From the NCBI GenBank assembly GCA_018829465.1, contig JAHJTN010000017.1:62001-126000 (forward strand): a stretch of 64,000 bases of DNA, written 5' to 3'. The notes under the pieces were generated by a model. That model saw only the letters and a program-made list of their open reading frames with translations, was not told the DNA's origin and made no database searches. Positions 43,992-52,248 of the stretch are shown here, in pieces; within the stretch, counting starts at the first letter, position 1, and every line of letters begins with the position of its first letter. This DNA is from Bacteroidota bacterium (GTDB taxonomy: Bacteria; Bacteroidota; Bacteroidia; Flavobacteriales; Flavobacteriaceae). Both the position numbers and the translations under genes were made by a program.

Positions 43992-45002
43992 TTAATTTTC
44001 GAATAACAATATGGCATGTCCGTCTAAATCTCTGATGACAATACCTCTGGAAGCATTGATTTTTGTGTTTTTGAGATCGACGATCTCTTTGGAAACAATT
44101 TCTATATCTCTATTTTTTAATTGTTGATACAAGTAGTCCAAGTCACTCACTTCGATGGAGGAATGCCAATGCCACAAATCGGTAACCTTGCTATTTTCCG
44201 GGTACTTTCTACCACCGGGTGGTGCGATGTATTCCAGGAATTCGACGCCCATTCCTTTCTGAGCCATAAATCCGGATATATCTAGTCGGGCGCCAAAAAC
44301 CTGATTGAGGTGTTCTTGCTCTGGCCCGTAATTTTCACTTGTACCTGCCAGTATGAGTCCGATAGACTCATAAAATTTTTGTTGAGAAGGCGTGTCGGAA
44401 ACACCGATAGCCGTGTGGTCTATGCCCAGAAAAATTTTATCGGATGTTTCCTGCCACTTCGGATTGCCTTTTCCCGGCGGAAAGTAGATGAGTTCAAGGT
44501 TGTGGCCATCCGGATCGCGGAAGTAAAAAGCGCTAATTCCGGCAGCGGCAGTGATATAGGCCGGTAGAGTTTGTGGCGAAGTAGATACATGTGTCACTCG
44601 ATTATTTCGCAATATTTCATAGGCTTTGTCCATGTCCGAAACCACTATGGCGATGTGCTGAAACCAAAGGTCGTTACTTTTAGAGTCGCTAGGAATGGCT
44701 TGTTGATTGGTCGCCTCCGGAAACTCTTGCAACACAATGCGTTGATCGCCAAGCGACAAGCGAACGGCCTTTACTGCAGCAACCGATTTGGAAATATTGT
44801 ACAACTTGGCTGCGGTTTCAGCCGCTATGTTAAATTTTTCTTCAATTTTAAATGGTAAAACGTCTGTGTAAAAAGGAAGCAGTGCATCCAAATTTGATAC
44901 GGTAATAGTGACTTCGCTGACATTTTTGGCCGATTGAGGCCTAACAACAAAGCTTGTAGAAATCAAAAGCAACGCTAAGACCAACATTTGAAAGGTTCTC
45001 AT
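43992..45002 (-). CDS. Exported protein with two VOC (glyoxalase/dioxygenase-like) domains
   Basis: The 336-residue protein starts with a signal-like segment (MRTFQMLVLALLLISTSFVV). Two VOC modules follow: ~28-160 (EVTITVSNLDALLPFYTDVL ... FYFRDPDGHNLELIYFP) and ~195-335 (DHTAIGVSDTPSQQKFYESI ... IRDLDGHAILLFEN). The DPDGH and DLDGH turns and the Glu/His positions are those used for metal binding. Function is unknown, since VOC proteins include lyases, dioxygenases and resistance proteins. It lies 15 bp after a GMC oxidoreductase gene and just before the SDR gene, which suggests a role in sugar oxidation or detoxification of its products. Confidence 0.78.
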   Translation of the reverse strand: MRTFQMLVLALLLISTSFVVRPQSAKNVSEVTITVSNLDALLPFYTDVLPFKIEEKFNIAAETAAKLYNISKSVAAVKAVRLSLGDQRIVLQEFPEATNQQAIPSDSKSNDLWFQHIAIVVSDMDKAYEILRNNRVTHVSTSPQTLPAYITAAAGISAFYFRDPDGHNLELIYFPPGKGNPKWQETSDKIFLGIDHTAIGVSDTPSQQKFYESIGLILAGTSENYGPEQEHLNQVFGARLDISGFMAQKGMGVEFLEYIAPPGGRKYPENSKVTDLWHWHSSIEVSDLDYLYQQLKNRDIEIVSKEIVDLKNTKINASRGIVIRDLDGHAILLFEN

Positions 45003-45017
45003 AAAATGGGTTGGTTG

Positions 45018-46592
45018 TTAAAGAATTTCAGACTTTATATGTTCCGCTACCCGAATCGCCATTGCCATGATGGTCAATGCCGGATTGACAGCCGAACTTG
45101 ACGGAAAGAAACTGCCATCCACCACGTATAGATTATCAACATCATGCGATTTGCAGAAGGTATCTAAAGCAGATGTTTTAGGATCTTTACCAAACCTGAT
45201 GGTGCCACATTGATGTGCCGTGCCGGCCAGAGGTATCTTTTTGCCCAAGTACAGATGGCTTGGAAAAATATGCGATTCGCAGCCGGCATGTTCGACCATC
45301 CACCTGAGTTTTTTCTGCAAACGCTTGTGGCCTTCAAGATTATTTTCTTTATAAATCAACTTAATTTGCCCTTCTTTGTTTAGGGTGACCCTGTTTTCCG
45401 GATCGGGGAGGTCTTCGGAAGTCATCCAAAAGTCTAAAGCGTGGTTGGCCATCAATTCTAGTGAAAAACCGGGTGCAATAGACGGTGCATCTTCTTTGTA
45501 CATCACCGGATCAGACTTGCCCAGCATCTGAATATGACCCATGGGAAATTGAAAATCATCATCCCCAAAATAAAAATCGTTGACAGCAAATGTTTTACCG
45601 AATTTAGTCGGATTGGGTTTTTTAGAAATGGCCAACAATGCAGAGTTGTTGTGTGCCATATAATGGCGTCCTACAACGTCCGAACTGTTGCCGAGCCCTT
45701 TGGGATGATGTGCATTGGCAGAACGCAGCAACAAGGCCGCCGAATTGATGGCGCCACAGGCCACAAAAACAATGTCGACAGTGTAGGTGACTTCTTCATC
45801 GTTTATTTTTGCCTGTACAGCCTCTATTTTTTTGCCGCTCGTATCCGTCAATAATTTTTCAACCAAGGCGTGTGTTTGCAATTGCACATTAGGATATTTC
45901 AATGCTTCTTTGACGCCATCTACATGCGAGTCGCCTTTAGATTCGGTAGGGTCGGGAAAACCATCAAATCTGTCTAGCACAAAAGGAGCATCACCGCTTT
46001 TTGGATCTTTGACGCCAACTGGCAATGGAAAAGGTTTCAGACCTAGTTTTTGAATATCGTCGTATAGCTCCTGTATTCTGGGTTCGTGAGCCAACGGAGC
46101 CAAGGGGTAAGGTTGTGTTTCTTTAGGTTCTGTAGGGTCGCTACCGCGCAAACCGTGTACGTGGTACATTTTTTCGGCTTGTAAGTAGTAAGGTTGTAAA
46201 TCATTATATGAAATAGGCCAAGCGGGCGAAACGCCTCCGTGGTGTTTTACTTCCTCAAAATCGCGTTCTCTGAGTCTTAACAAAGCCGCACCATACATTT
46301 TAGTGTTACCACCAACGCAGTAATGAATGCCCGGGTGAAAAGGTTTGTCGTTTTTGTCTAACCAAGTTTCTTTGGCTTTGTATCGGGCTTTTAAAAAGAC
46401 TTCTTCGGTATTCCAATTCTCTTTTTCTTTGGGAATGTATCCGCCACGTTCTAAAATTAAAATTTTCTTACCCGTAGGTGCCAGTTTGGCTGCAAGTGTA
46501 CCGCCACCGGCTCCTGTGCCGATGATAATTAAATCAAAATGTGTCAAAAGATCAAGTTTAAGGTTAATTTTTTTCAAGTAATGTGTCGCCAC
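45018..46592 (-). CDS. GMC-family FAD oxidoreductase (glucose-methanol-choline type)
   Basis: The protein is up to 524 residues. The FAD motif GTGAGGGTLAAKLAPTGKK is at the N-terminus. GGNTKMYGAALLRLRERDFE and a catalytic-type C-terminus follow (TAHQCGTIRFG and VDGSFFPSSSAVNPALTIMA). GMC enzymes oxidise alcohols or sugars. The start is uncertain: no ATG is available, and GTG at 46592 or TTG at 46547 (giving THFDLIIIGTG) are the options. No signal peptide is seen. It heads a VOC-SDR-GH63-debranching gene set on the minus strand. Unlike the second GMC protein (56052), it lacks the cysteine cluster. Confidence 0.85.
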   Translation of the reverse strand: MATHYLKKINLKLDLLTHFDLIIIGTGAGGGTLAAKLAPTGKKILILERGGYIPKEKENWNTEEVFLKARYKAKETWLDKNDKPFHPGIHYCVGGNTKMYGAALLRLRERDFEEVKHHGGVSPAWPISYNDLQPYYLQAEKMYHVHGLRGSDPTEPKETQPYPLAPLAHEPRIQELYDDIQKLGLKPFPLPVGVKDPKSGDAPFVLDRFDGFPDPTESKGDSHVDGVKEALKYPNVQLQTHALVEKLLTDTSGKKIEAVQAKINDEEVTYTVDIVFVACGAINSAALLLRSANAHHPKGLGNSSDVVGRHYMAHNNSALLAISKKPNPTKFGKTFAVNDFYFGDDDFQFPMGHIQMLGKSDPVMYKEDAPSIAPGFSLELMANHALDFWMTSEDLPDPENRVTLNKEGQIKLIYKENNLEGHKRLQKKLRWMVEHAGCESHIFPSHLYLGKKIPLAGTAHQCGTIRFGKDPKTSALDTFCKSHDVDNLYVVDGSFFPSSSAVNPALTIMAMAIRVAEHIKSEIL

Positions 46593-46739
46593 TAGCTAGA
46601 CGAACTTACGAGATTAATAATTTTGAGGTAAAATACGCATTTTTGTAATATAAAACTATCAAATAAGTTAAATGCTTAATCTAAACTTAATATTTAGCTA
46701 CCTTAATTAATAAAAAATTAAAGAAAGAGACTCATATGG

Positions 46740-48338
46740 TTAGTTTGTGGCAATTTTTTTTAAAGAGACATCACTAGAAACCATTGTGTGTAAATCGGGC
46801 AAATTATATAGGTGTGTAAAGTAACGATCTACAGACTTTGCCCAATCAAAACGCGCTTGCATAGCGAGCTTGGAAATTTTCATCCATTCTTCGGGGTTTG
46901 ACAGGTACATATCTATGGCTTCTTCAAAAGTAGCAAGCATGTTTTTGGCTTTCATAAACGTAGTACCCCCACCAAATGTAAACCCGTTTATCATATGCCC
47001 GACGGTGTCTTTAAGTCCTCCCGTATTGTGAACCAAACAAGGTTGTCCGTGTTGCATTGCCAGCATTTGACTGATTCCGCAAGGTTCAAACAAACTCGGC
47101 ATCAGGTATAAATCTGCTTCTCTGTAAATGGAACCAACAACCGCGTCCGATTGTCCATTGATAAAAATAAAATTTTGATATAGATGGCTTATTTCCTTAA
47201 AATAGGCATCGTAGGAAAGGTCGCCCGTACCCAGTAGGATATAAATACCATTTATCGATTTTAATTTGTCTAACATTAAGCCAAACACCTCAGGATATTT
47301 TTTGTAGAGAAAGAATTTTTGGTCCGTAAGTCTGGCAACGCTCGCGGCTATAAAAGAGGGTTTTTTCTCAAACATAGTGGCCAATTTTTTACCGGTGTGC
47401 ACCAAAAAATCGCTATTGATATTTGTATCTTTGATGGTGAGCCAATTGAAAATGGCACTCATACAATTTTCTAGCAAAGTTCCTTCTGCTTGGTTGGCAT
47501 TTTTGTGATAATGAATCCCGTTCAAAATACCAAATAACCTTTTTTCGGTATCTGCCCTCACTAAATCATTTTCAAGGCCTTCGCCACCTATAAAAACAGG
47601 AGGTTCACTCGGCATCAAGATCTCGTTTTTGTAAGTAGGGGAGACCGTGTGGATGGCATCGGCCAAACGAATGCCAATTCCCATGAGGTTGATGCAATGG
47701 GTGTATCGTGTATCGCTGACTAAATTTTCGTCAAATTCAAGTTCCGGATACCAAGCACGAAGCGAAGAAGCGTTGTTTGTGATGGGACGAATTCCCTGAA
47801 GTGCCAAGTTGTGAATCGAAAAAACAAAACGTATATTTTGGAGTGATTTAAAGTACGGATGTGATGCTCGAAGCAATAAAATTAAGGCTGTATGCCAGTC
47901 GTGTAGATGCACAATATCTGCTTTTCCGACAAGGTCTTCTTTTAGTATTTTGGCCACGGCTCTACAAAAAAGTGCAAATTTGTTGGCGTCTGTAGCAAAG
48001 GGCTCGTCTGTATCGTGATGGTATATTTGAGCTAAATTTCCCGATGTTATGGCTTCGTGATGTACAACATAATGATGTATGCGTGGGTTTGGGTTTTTTG
48101 CTGTAACGGCGTATAAATCAACCGTAATCCGATTACCCCTAAAAAGCAAAGGTATTTTTTTGACCAACTTACTATCTTGTAAGTGTAGCCGGCCATAAGC
48201 CGGTGTAATGACACTGATTTGATGCCCTGATTTGGCAATTTCACCGGGTACGTCGCGAACAACATCACCCATGCCACCTGCTTTACAATTTTTGATGCCG
48301 TCGTTCTCCGCAGCAACAAAGACAAAATGTTTGCTCAT
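46740..48338 (-). CDS. glgA: Glycogen/starch synthase (GT5)
   Basis: The 532-residue protein has a GT5 layout. The N-terminal ADP-glucose-binding loop is NCKAGGMGDVVRDVP (usually K-x-G-G-L), then DIVHLHDWHTALILLLRA. The C-terminal GT-B domain has SVARLTDQKF and the PSLFEPCGISQMLAMQHGQPCLVHNTGGLKDTV nucleotide-sugar site, seen in two parts. It extends alpha-1,4-glucan from ADP-glucose. Lys-Ala-Gly-Gly instead of Lys-Thr/Val-Gly-Gly is a minor variation. It is separated by 147 bp from the GMC gene downstream and is divergent from the GNAT-nitrilase gene. Confidence 0.88.
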   Translation of the reverse strand: MSKHFVFVAAENDGIKNCKAGGMGDVVRDVPGEIAKSGHQISVITPAYGRLHLQDSKLVKKIPLLFRGNRITVDLYAVTAKNPNPRIHHYVVHHEAITSGNLAQIYHHDTDEPFATDANKFALFCRAVAKILKEDLVGKADIVHLHDWHTALILLLRASHPYFKSLQNIRFVFSIHNLALQGIRPITNNASSLRAWYPELEFDENLVSDTRYTHCINLMGIGIRLADAIHTVSPTYKNEILMPSEPPVFIGGEGLENDLVRADTEKRLFGILNGIHYHKNANQAEGTLLENCMSAIFNWLTIKDTNINSDFLVHTGKKLATMFEKKPSFIAASVARLTDQKFFLYKKYPEVFGLMLDKLKSINGIYILLGTGDLSYDAYFKEISHLYQNFIFINGQSDAVVGSIYREADLYLMPSLFEPCGISQMLAMQHGQPCLVHNTGGLKDTVGHMINGFTFGGGTTFMKAKNMLATFEEAIDMYLSNPEEWMKISKLAMQARFDWAKSVDRYFTHLYNLPDLHTMVSSDVSLKKIATN

Positions 48339-48521
48339 GATTAAGGTTTTTTAAGGTTTTGTAACAAGGCTTTGGCGGTCAATTTGTGTCACACAACAAT
48401 TTACGTCTTTAATTTTCAAGCTTTCTTACAGCTTAACAATAATTTAGGCTAGCCTTAAAGCGGTTTAACAAAATCACTTTTAAAGACTGATTAAAAATTG
48501 TAAATTAGCCGAAAAGCAACG

Positions 48522-50048
48522 ATGGATATAAAAGACATCAACAAAGTATCGCTCGAATATTTATCACTTCATGATTATCAAGAATTGAAAGATGTGATGA
48601 TAGAGGCCTACAGAAACATGCCCAATTCTTATTGGAGCGAATCCCATGTCCAAAAACTCATTTCAATTTTTCCGGAAGGGCAAATCGGTATCAAAATAGA
48701 TGACGAACTGGCCGGTTGCGCACTATCTATTATAGTTGATGACGATCGCTGGGAGGACAGTCACACCTATAGAGAAGTGACGGGTGATTACACCTTCAGT
48801 ACGCATACCTTAAAAGGAAATATCTTGTACGGTATTGATGTGTTTATCAAACCTAAGTTTAGGGGTTTGCGCTTGGGACGTCGTTTCTATGATTACAGAA
48901 AAGAACTTTGTGAAAAAATGAACCTCAAAGGTATTTTGTTTGGCGGCAGACTGCCCAATTATCACAAATTTGCAAAGCAGTTCACGCCCAAACAGTACAT
49001 AGATAAAGTACGCGAGAGAGAGATACACGATCCGGTACTTAACTTCCAACTCGCCAATGATTTTCACGTCAAAAAAGTAATTAAAAATTATCTGGAAGGA
49101 GACAAGGCATCGCAGGAATACGCGGCTATTTTGGCTTGGGATAACGTTTACTACACCAAACCCCGAAAAAGTGCCAAAACCGACAAAACCATAGTCCGAT
49201 TGGGCTTAGTACAATGGCAGATGCGACTCTATAAAGGCATGAAAGAGCTCATGGAGCAAGCCGAATTTTTTGTAGATGCCGTATCTGGATATCGCTGTGA
49301 TTTTGCCTTATTTCCTGAGTTTTTCAACGCGCCCTTGATGGCCGAATACAACCATTTGTCGGAGCCGGATGCCATAAGGAAATTAGCGTCTTATACAGAG
49401 CAAATCCGCGATGCTTTCTCGGCATTGGCCATTTCTTACAACATTAACATTATTACCGGCAGTATGCCTTATTTGGACGATGGCACCTTGTACAACGTAG
49501 GTTTTTTGTGCAGAAGAGACGGTACCATTGAAAAATACACTAAAATTCACGTCACCCCCGATGAATCTAAAGTTTGGGGAATGAAAGGCGGGGATCAAAT
49601 TCAAACTTTCAACACAGACTGTGGCAAAATAGGCATCTTGATATGTTACGATGTAGAATTCCCCGAACTCAGCAGATTGTTGGCGCTCGAAGGTATGAAT
49701 TTGTTATTTGTTCCCTTTCTGACAGACACCCAAAACGGCTATTCGCGTGTACGACACTGTGCTCAAGCACGCGCTATTGAAAACGAGTGTTATGTGGCCA
49801 TATCGGGTAGCGTAGGCAACCTGCCTAAAGTACAAAATATGGACATACAATTTGCCCAGTCAGTAGTCTTTACACCTTGTGATTTTTCTTTTCCAACCTA
49901 CGGCATCAAGGCAGAAGCCACACCCAATTCGGAAATGATTTTAGTGGCAGACGTGGATATGGATTTGTTAAAAGAACTCAACCAGTTTGGAAGCGTTCGA
50001 AACCTAAAAGACAGACGTAACGACCTATACGAACTCAGAAAAAAATAG
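48522..50048 (+). CDS. Fused GNAT acetyltransferase and carbon-nitrogen hydrolase (nitrilase) protein
   Basis: The 508-residue protein joins two enzyme domains. Residues ~10-210 are a GNAT N-acetyltransferase with the acetyl-CoA loop KFRGLRLGRRFYD near 112-124. Residues ~225-500 are a nitrilase/amidase with the Glu266-Lys341-Cys375 triad (ALFPEFFN, YTKIHVTPDE, ILICYDVEFPE). The fusion is conserved in several bacterial groups. Which amide is hydrolysed and what is acetylated are not known. No signal peptide is present. Its stop is 6 bp from the convergent OmpA gene stop. Confidence 0.9.
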   Translation: MDIKDINKVSLEYLSLHDYQELKDVMIEAYRNMPNSYWSESHVQKLISIFPEGQIGIKIDDELAGCALSIIVDDDRWEDSHTYREVTGDYTFSTHTLKGNILYGIDVFIKPKFRGLRLGRRFYDYRKELCEKMNLKGILFGGRLPNYHKFAKQFTPKQYIDKVREREIHDPVLNFQLANDFHVKKVIKNYLEGDKASQEYAAILAWDNVYYTKPRKSAKTDKTIVRLGLVQWQMRLYKGMKELMEQAEFFVDAVSGYRCDFALFPEFFNAPLMAEYNHLSEPDAIRKLASYTEQIRDAFSALAISYNINIITGSMPYLDDGTLYNVGFLCRRDGTIEKYTKIHVTPDESKVWGMKGGDQIQTFNTDCGKIGILICYDVEFPELSRLLALEGMNLLFVPFLTDTQNGYSRVRHCAQARAIENECYVAISGSVGNLPKVQNMDIQFAQSVVFTPCDFSFPTYGIKAEATPNSEMILVADVDMDLLKELNQFGSVRNLKDRRNDLYELRKK

Positions 50049-50054
50049 GAATTA

Positions 50055-51011
50055 TTATTCGTTTAAGAGTTTGGTGATGGCTTCTAAATTGGGTGTCAAA
50101 ATCACCTCAATACGTCTGTTTTTAGCTTTTCCTTCTGCGGTTTCGTTAGTAGCAACCGGTGCATATTCGCCACGACCGGCAGCTGTGATGTTGCGCAAAT
50201 TGATCTGTTTGTTTTCTTGTAAAATGGAAACAACCGCTGTAGCGCGCTTGGTTGACAAATCCCAATTGTCCTTGATCTCGACACTTCCTCTGTAGGGTAC
50301 ATTGTCTGTGTGTCCTTCTATGAGAATTGAAATATCTTTATTTTCTGCCAACACTTTGCCCAAAGCTTCTACAGCTTGCCTTCCGCGATTGCCAATAGCC
50401 CAACTGCCAGAATCAAATAAAAGCTTGTTTTCCATGGATACATAGATTTTACCGTCTTTTTGTTCGATGGCGAGTCCGTTTCCATCAAAATTTAGAAGGG
50501 CTTGAGAAACCGCATCTTTGAGTCTTTTGAGCGCATCTTCTTTGTCTTTGATGAGTTTTTCAAGCTCGTCCACACGACCTGACCTTAGAGCGAGTTCACG
50601 CTCTAATTGTTCAAGCCTGGCTTGTTCTTGTGCCAAGGCGTCTTCTCTTTGTTTTAGCTGGCTGAGTAATTCCCTGTTTTTAGCCAAATTCTCCGCAATG
50701 GCTGCATTGCTGTTTTGTTCCAACGCATCATATGCTTGTTGCAGGTTTTGTAAATTGTTCTGCAGTGCAGTAATGTCGCTTTCCAATTTGTTTTTGGCGG
50801 CCAGTGTTTTTTCGTATTCACTTTTAGTAGAAGTCAGATCTGCACGGGCAGTTTTCAAGTCGTTTGCCAGCTTGTCATTTTCGTTGAAAAGGGCTTCGTT
50901 CTCCGATTTGAGTTTACTATATTTATCAGATAATTCGTTGTAAACCTTGGTTGAAACACAGGCGTTCAAAAGTAGCAACAACAAGACAGGGGCAAGAAAT
51001 GTACGCAGCAT
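50055..51011 (-). CDS. OmpA-family peptidoglycan-binding lipoprotein with a long coiled coil
   Basis: The 318-residue protein has a lipoprotein signal (LLLLLLLNAC, Cys18). A long heptad-rich coiled coil follows (~25-165, KYSKLKSENEALFNENDKL). The C-terminal OmpA domain (~190-310) includes LLFDSGSWAIGNRGRQ, ILIEGHTDNVPYRG, the Asp/Arg peptidoglycan-binding pair in WDLSTKRATAVV, and AAGRGEYAPVATN. It probably bridges the outer membrane and the cell wall. The prohibitin-like gene is 56 bp upstream in the same direction. Confidence 0.92.
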   Translation of the reverse strand: MLRTFLAPVLLLLLLNACVSTKVYNELSDKYSKLKSENEALFNENDKLANDLKTARADLTSTKSEYEKTLAAKNKLESDITALQNNLQNLQQAYDALEQNSNAAIAENLAKNRELLSQLKQREDALAQEQARLEQLERELALRSGRVDELEKLIKDKEDALKRLKDAVSQALLNFDGNGLAIEQKDGKIYVSMENKLLFDSGSWAIGNRGRQAVEALGKVLAENKDISILIEGHTDNVPYRGSVEIKDNWDLSTKRATAVVSILQENKQINLRNITAAGRGEYAPVATNETAEGKAKNRRIEVILTPNLEAITKLLNE

Positions 51012-51067
51012 AAAATAAGAGTTTTAGAAAACTTAAAACGAGAAAGCTTGAATATTATTTTTCAAGT

Positions 51068-51883
51068 TTAATTATTTCCTAAAATCAGCGGCATGCCACC
51101 TTCACCACTGCCAATTACAACTACTTTACTGTTAGGAGATTTGGCCAATTCGATGGTTGCTTGTATGCCTTTTTCTTGAAGAATCAGACTGGAAAGCGAG
51201 GCGTTCAAAATGCGGTTTGCATTGGCCTTGCCTTCTGCTTCAATACGTTGGCGTTCAGCCTCTTTAGAAGCTTTTTCCAGTCGAAATTCATACTCTAAAG
51301 ACTCTTGTTCCTGGCGCAATTTTCGCTCAATGGCATCTTTGATAGCATCGGGAAGGGTTACGTCTCTGACGAGTATCTGATTGAGCTGAACGTATTGATT
51401 TTCGACAAAAACCTTAGTTTCGGCAAATATTTCTTCTTGAATGATTTCTCGTTTGCTCGCATAGAGTTGTTCGGGTGTGTATCTACCCACAACACTTCTT
51501 GTAGCTGATCTGACAGCCGGTAGTAAGATGCGTTGGATGTATTCGGCACCTTTTTCTTGGTGTAATTTGCCAAGAAATTCCTTTCTAGGCTGAAACCAAA
51601 CAGAAGCGTCAAGCTTAATTTCGAGTCCGTTAGATGATAATACTTGCATTTTTTCGAAAGCTTCTTGCTGTCTTACTTCGTACTTAAACACTTTGTTCCA
51701 AGGCAAAACGATATGAAAACCTTCATCCATAGCCGGTTGGTCTGTTACCACACCACCGCCGAAGGTTTTGTAGAGCACGCCGGCTTCACCTGAGCCAATA
51801 ATCACGGTTGATTTTGAAAGAAAAACCAATGCAATAATAAATATCAGAATGGCGGGAATTATTTTTTTGGGTAAATTTTCCAT
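51068..51883 (-). CDS. Prohibitin/SPFH-domain membrane protein
   Basis: The 271-residue protein has an N-terminal membrane anchor (IIPAILIFIIALVFLSKSTVIIG). The SPFH domain follows (GSGEAGVLYKTFGGGVV ... IVLPWNKVFKYEVRQQEAF), then a Glu/Lys/Arg-rich helical tail (KLRQEQESLEYEFRLEKASKEA). It resembles mitochondrial prohibitins more than HflK/HflC. SPFH proteins form membrane microdomains or scaffold proteases such as FtsH. It lies upstream of the OmpA lipoprotein gene and may share its transcript. Confidence 0.9.
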   Translation of the reverse strand: MENLPKKIIPAILIFIIALVFLSKSTVIIGSGEAGVLYKTFGGGVVTDQPAMDEGFHIVLPWNKVFKYEVRQQEAFEKMQVLSSNGLEIKLDASVWFQPRKEFLGKLHQEKGAEYIQRILLPAVRSATRSVVGRYTPEQLYASKREIIQEEIFAETKVFVENQYVQLNQILVRDVTLPDAIKDAIERKLRQEQESLEYEFRLEKASKEAERQRIEAEGKANANRILNASLSSLILQEKGIQATIELAKSPNSKVVVIGSGEGGMPLILGNN

Positions 51884-51910
51884 TAAAAATTGTTTTTTAG
51901 TTTAAAAATT

Positions 51911-51918
51911 CAAAGATA
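51911..51918 (-). promoter_or_regulatory. -7 box of the prohibitin-OmpA genes
   Basis: On the minus strand TATCTTTG (51918-51911) is a perfect TAnnTTTG box, 27 nt before the ATG at 51883. No clear -33 TTG lies at standard spacing. Confidence 0.42.
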
Positions 51919-52130
51919 CTTAATTCAAAATGAATTGTCGCATTTTTAAATTATCTTATCACCTTAGACTCTTATTTATAATTTTATTTCACTGTTATTC
52001 AGGTTTTAATGTTCCTATGAGGTGTCTAAATCATTTATTTTGTTAGATTACATCCGATGCTTTTATCACAACAAGATTGGCGAATTTAGTTATTATCTTA
52101 ACATACTCTATAGAATTAATAGAATTAGAC

Positions 52131-52138
52131 TATTTTTG
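52131..52138 (+). promoter_or_regulatory. -7 box upstream of the FadL leader and gene
   Basis: TATTTTTG matches TAnnTTTG. The predicted start site near 52145 is about 17 nt before the ATG of the short leader frame at 52162, so the conserved leader element falls inside the transcript. No strong -33 TTG is seen. Confidence 0.5.
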
Positions 52139-52186
52139 CCCATAATTTAAAAAAATGAATAATGAAACACCCAAGTAAAAAAAATG

Positions 52187-52224
52187 CACAGGGGCATGAT
52201 TATCCTAGGGTGTTCCGTTTGACC
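52187..52224 (+). promoter_or_regulatory. Conserved 38-nt leader element, copy B
   Basis: The element begins CACAGGGGCATGATTATCC and continues TAGGGTGTTCCGTTTGACC. It differs from copy A (11918-11955, minus) at only two positions. It lies within a frame starting at ATG 52162 (MKHPSKKNA then QGHDYPRVFRLTFEKQ). Unlike copy A, the frame has no stop before the FadL signal peptide at 52249, so leader and gene are in frame here. The distance to the downstream ATG is 24 nt, against 25 nt in copy A. Confidence 0.75.
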
Positions 52225-52248
52225 TTCGAAAAACAAAAAATACAAAAG

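Noticed and set aside
52162-52248. FadL starting at ATG 52162 with a 29-residue N-terminal extension
   Set aside because: The extension is the conserved leader element and precedes a complete signal peptide at 52249; copy A shows the same leader as a separate frame.
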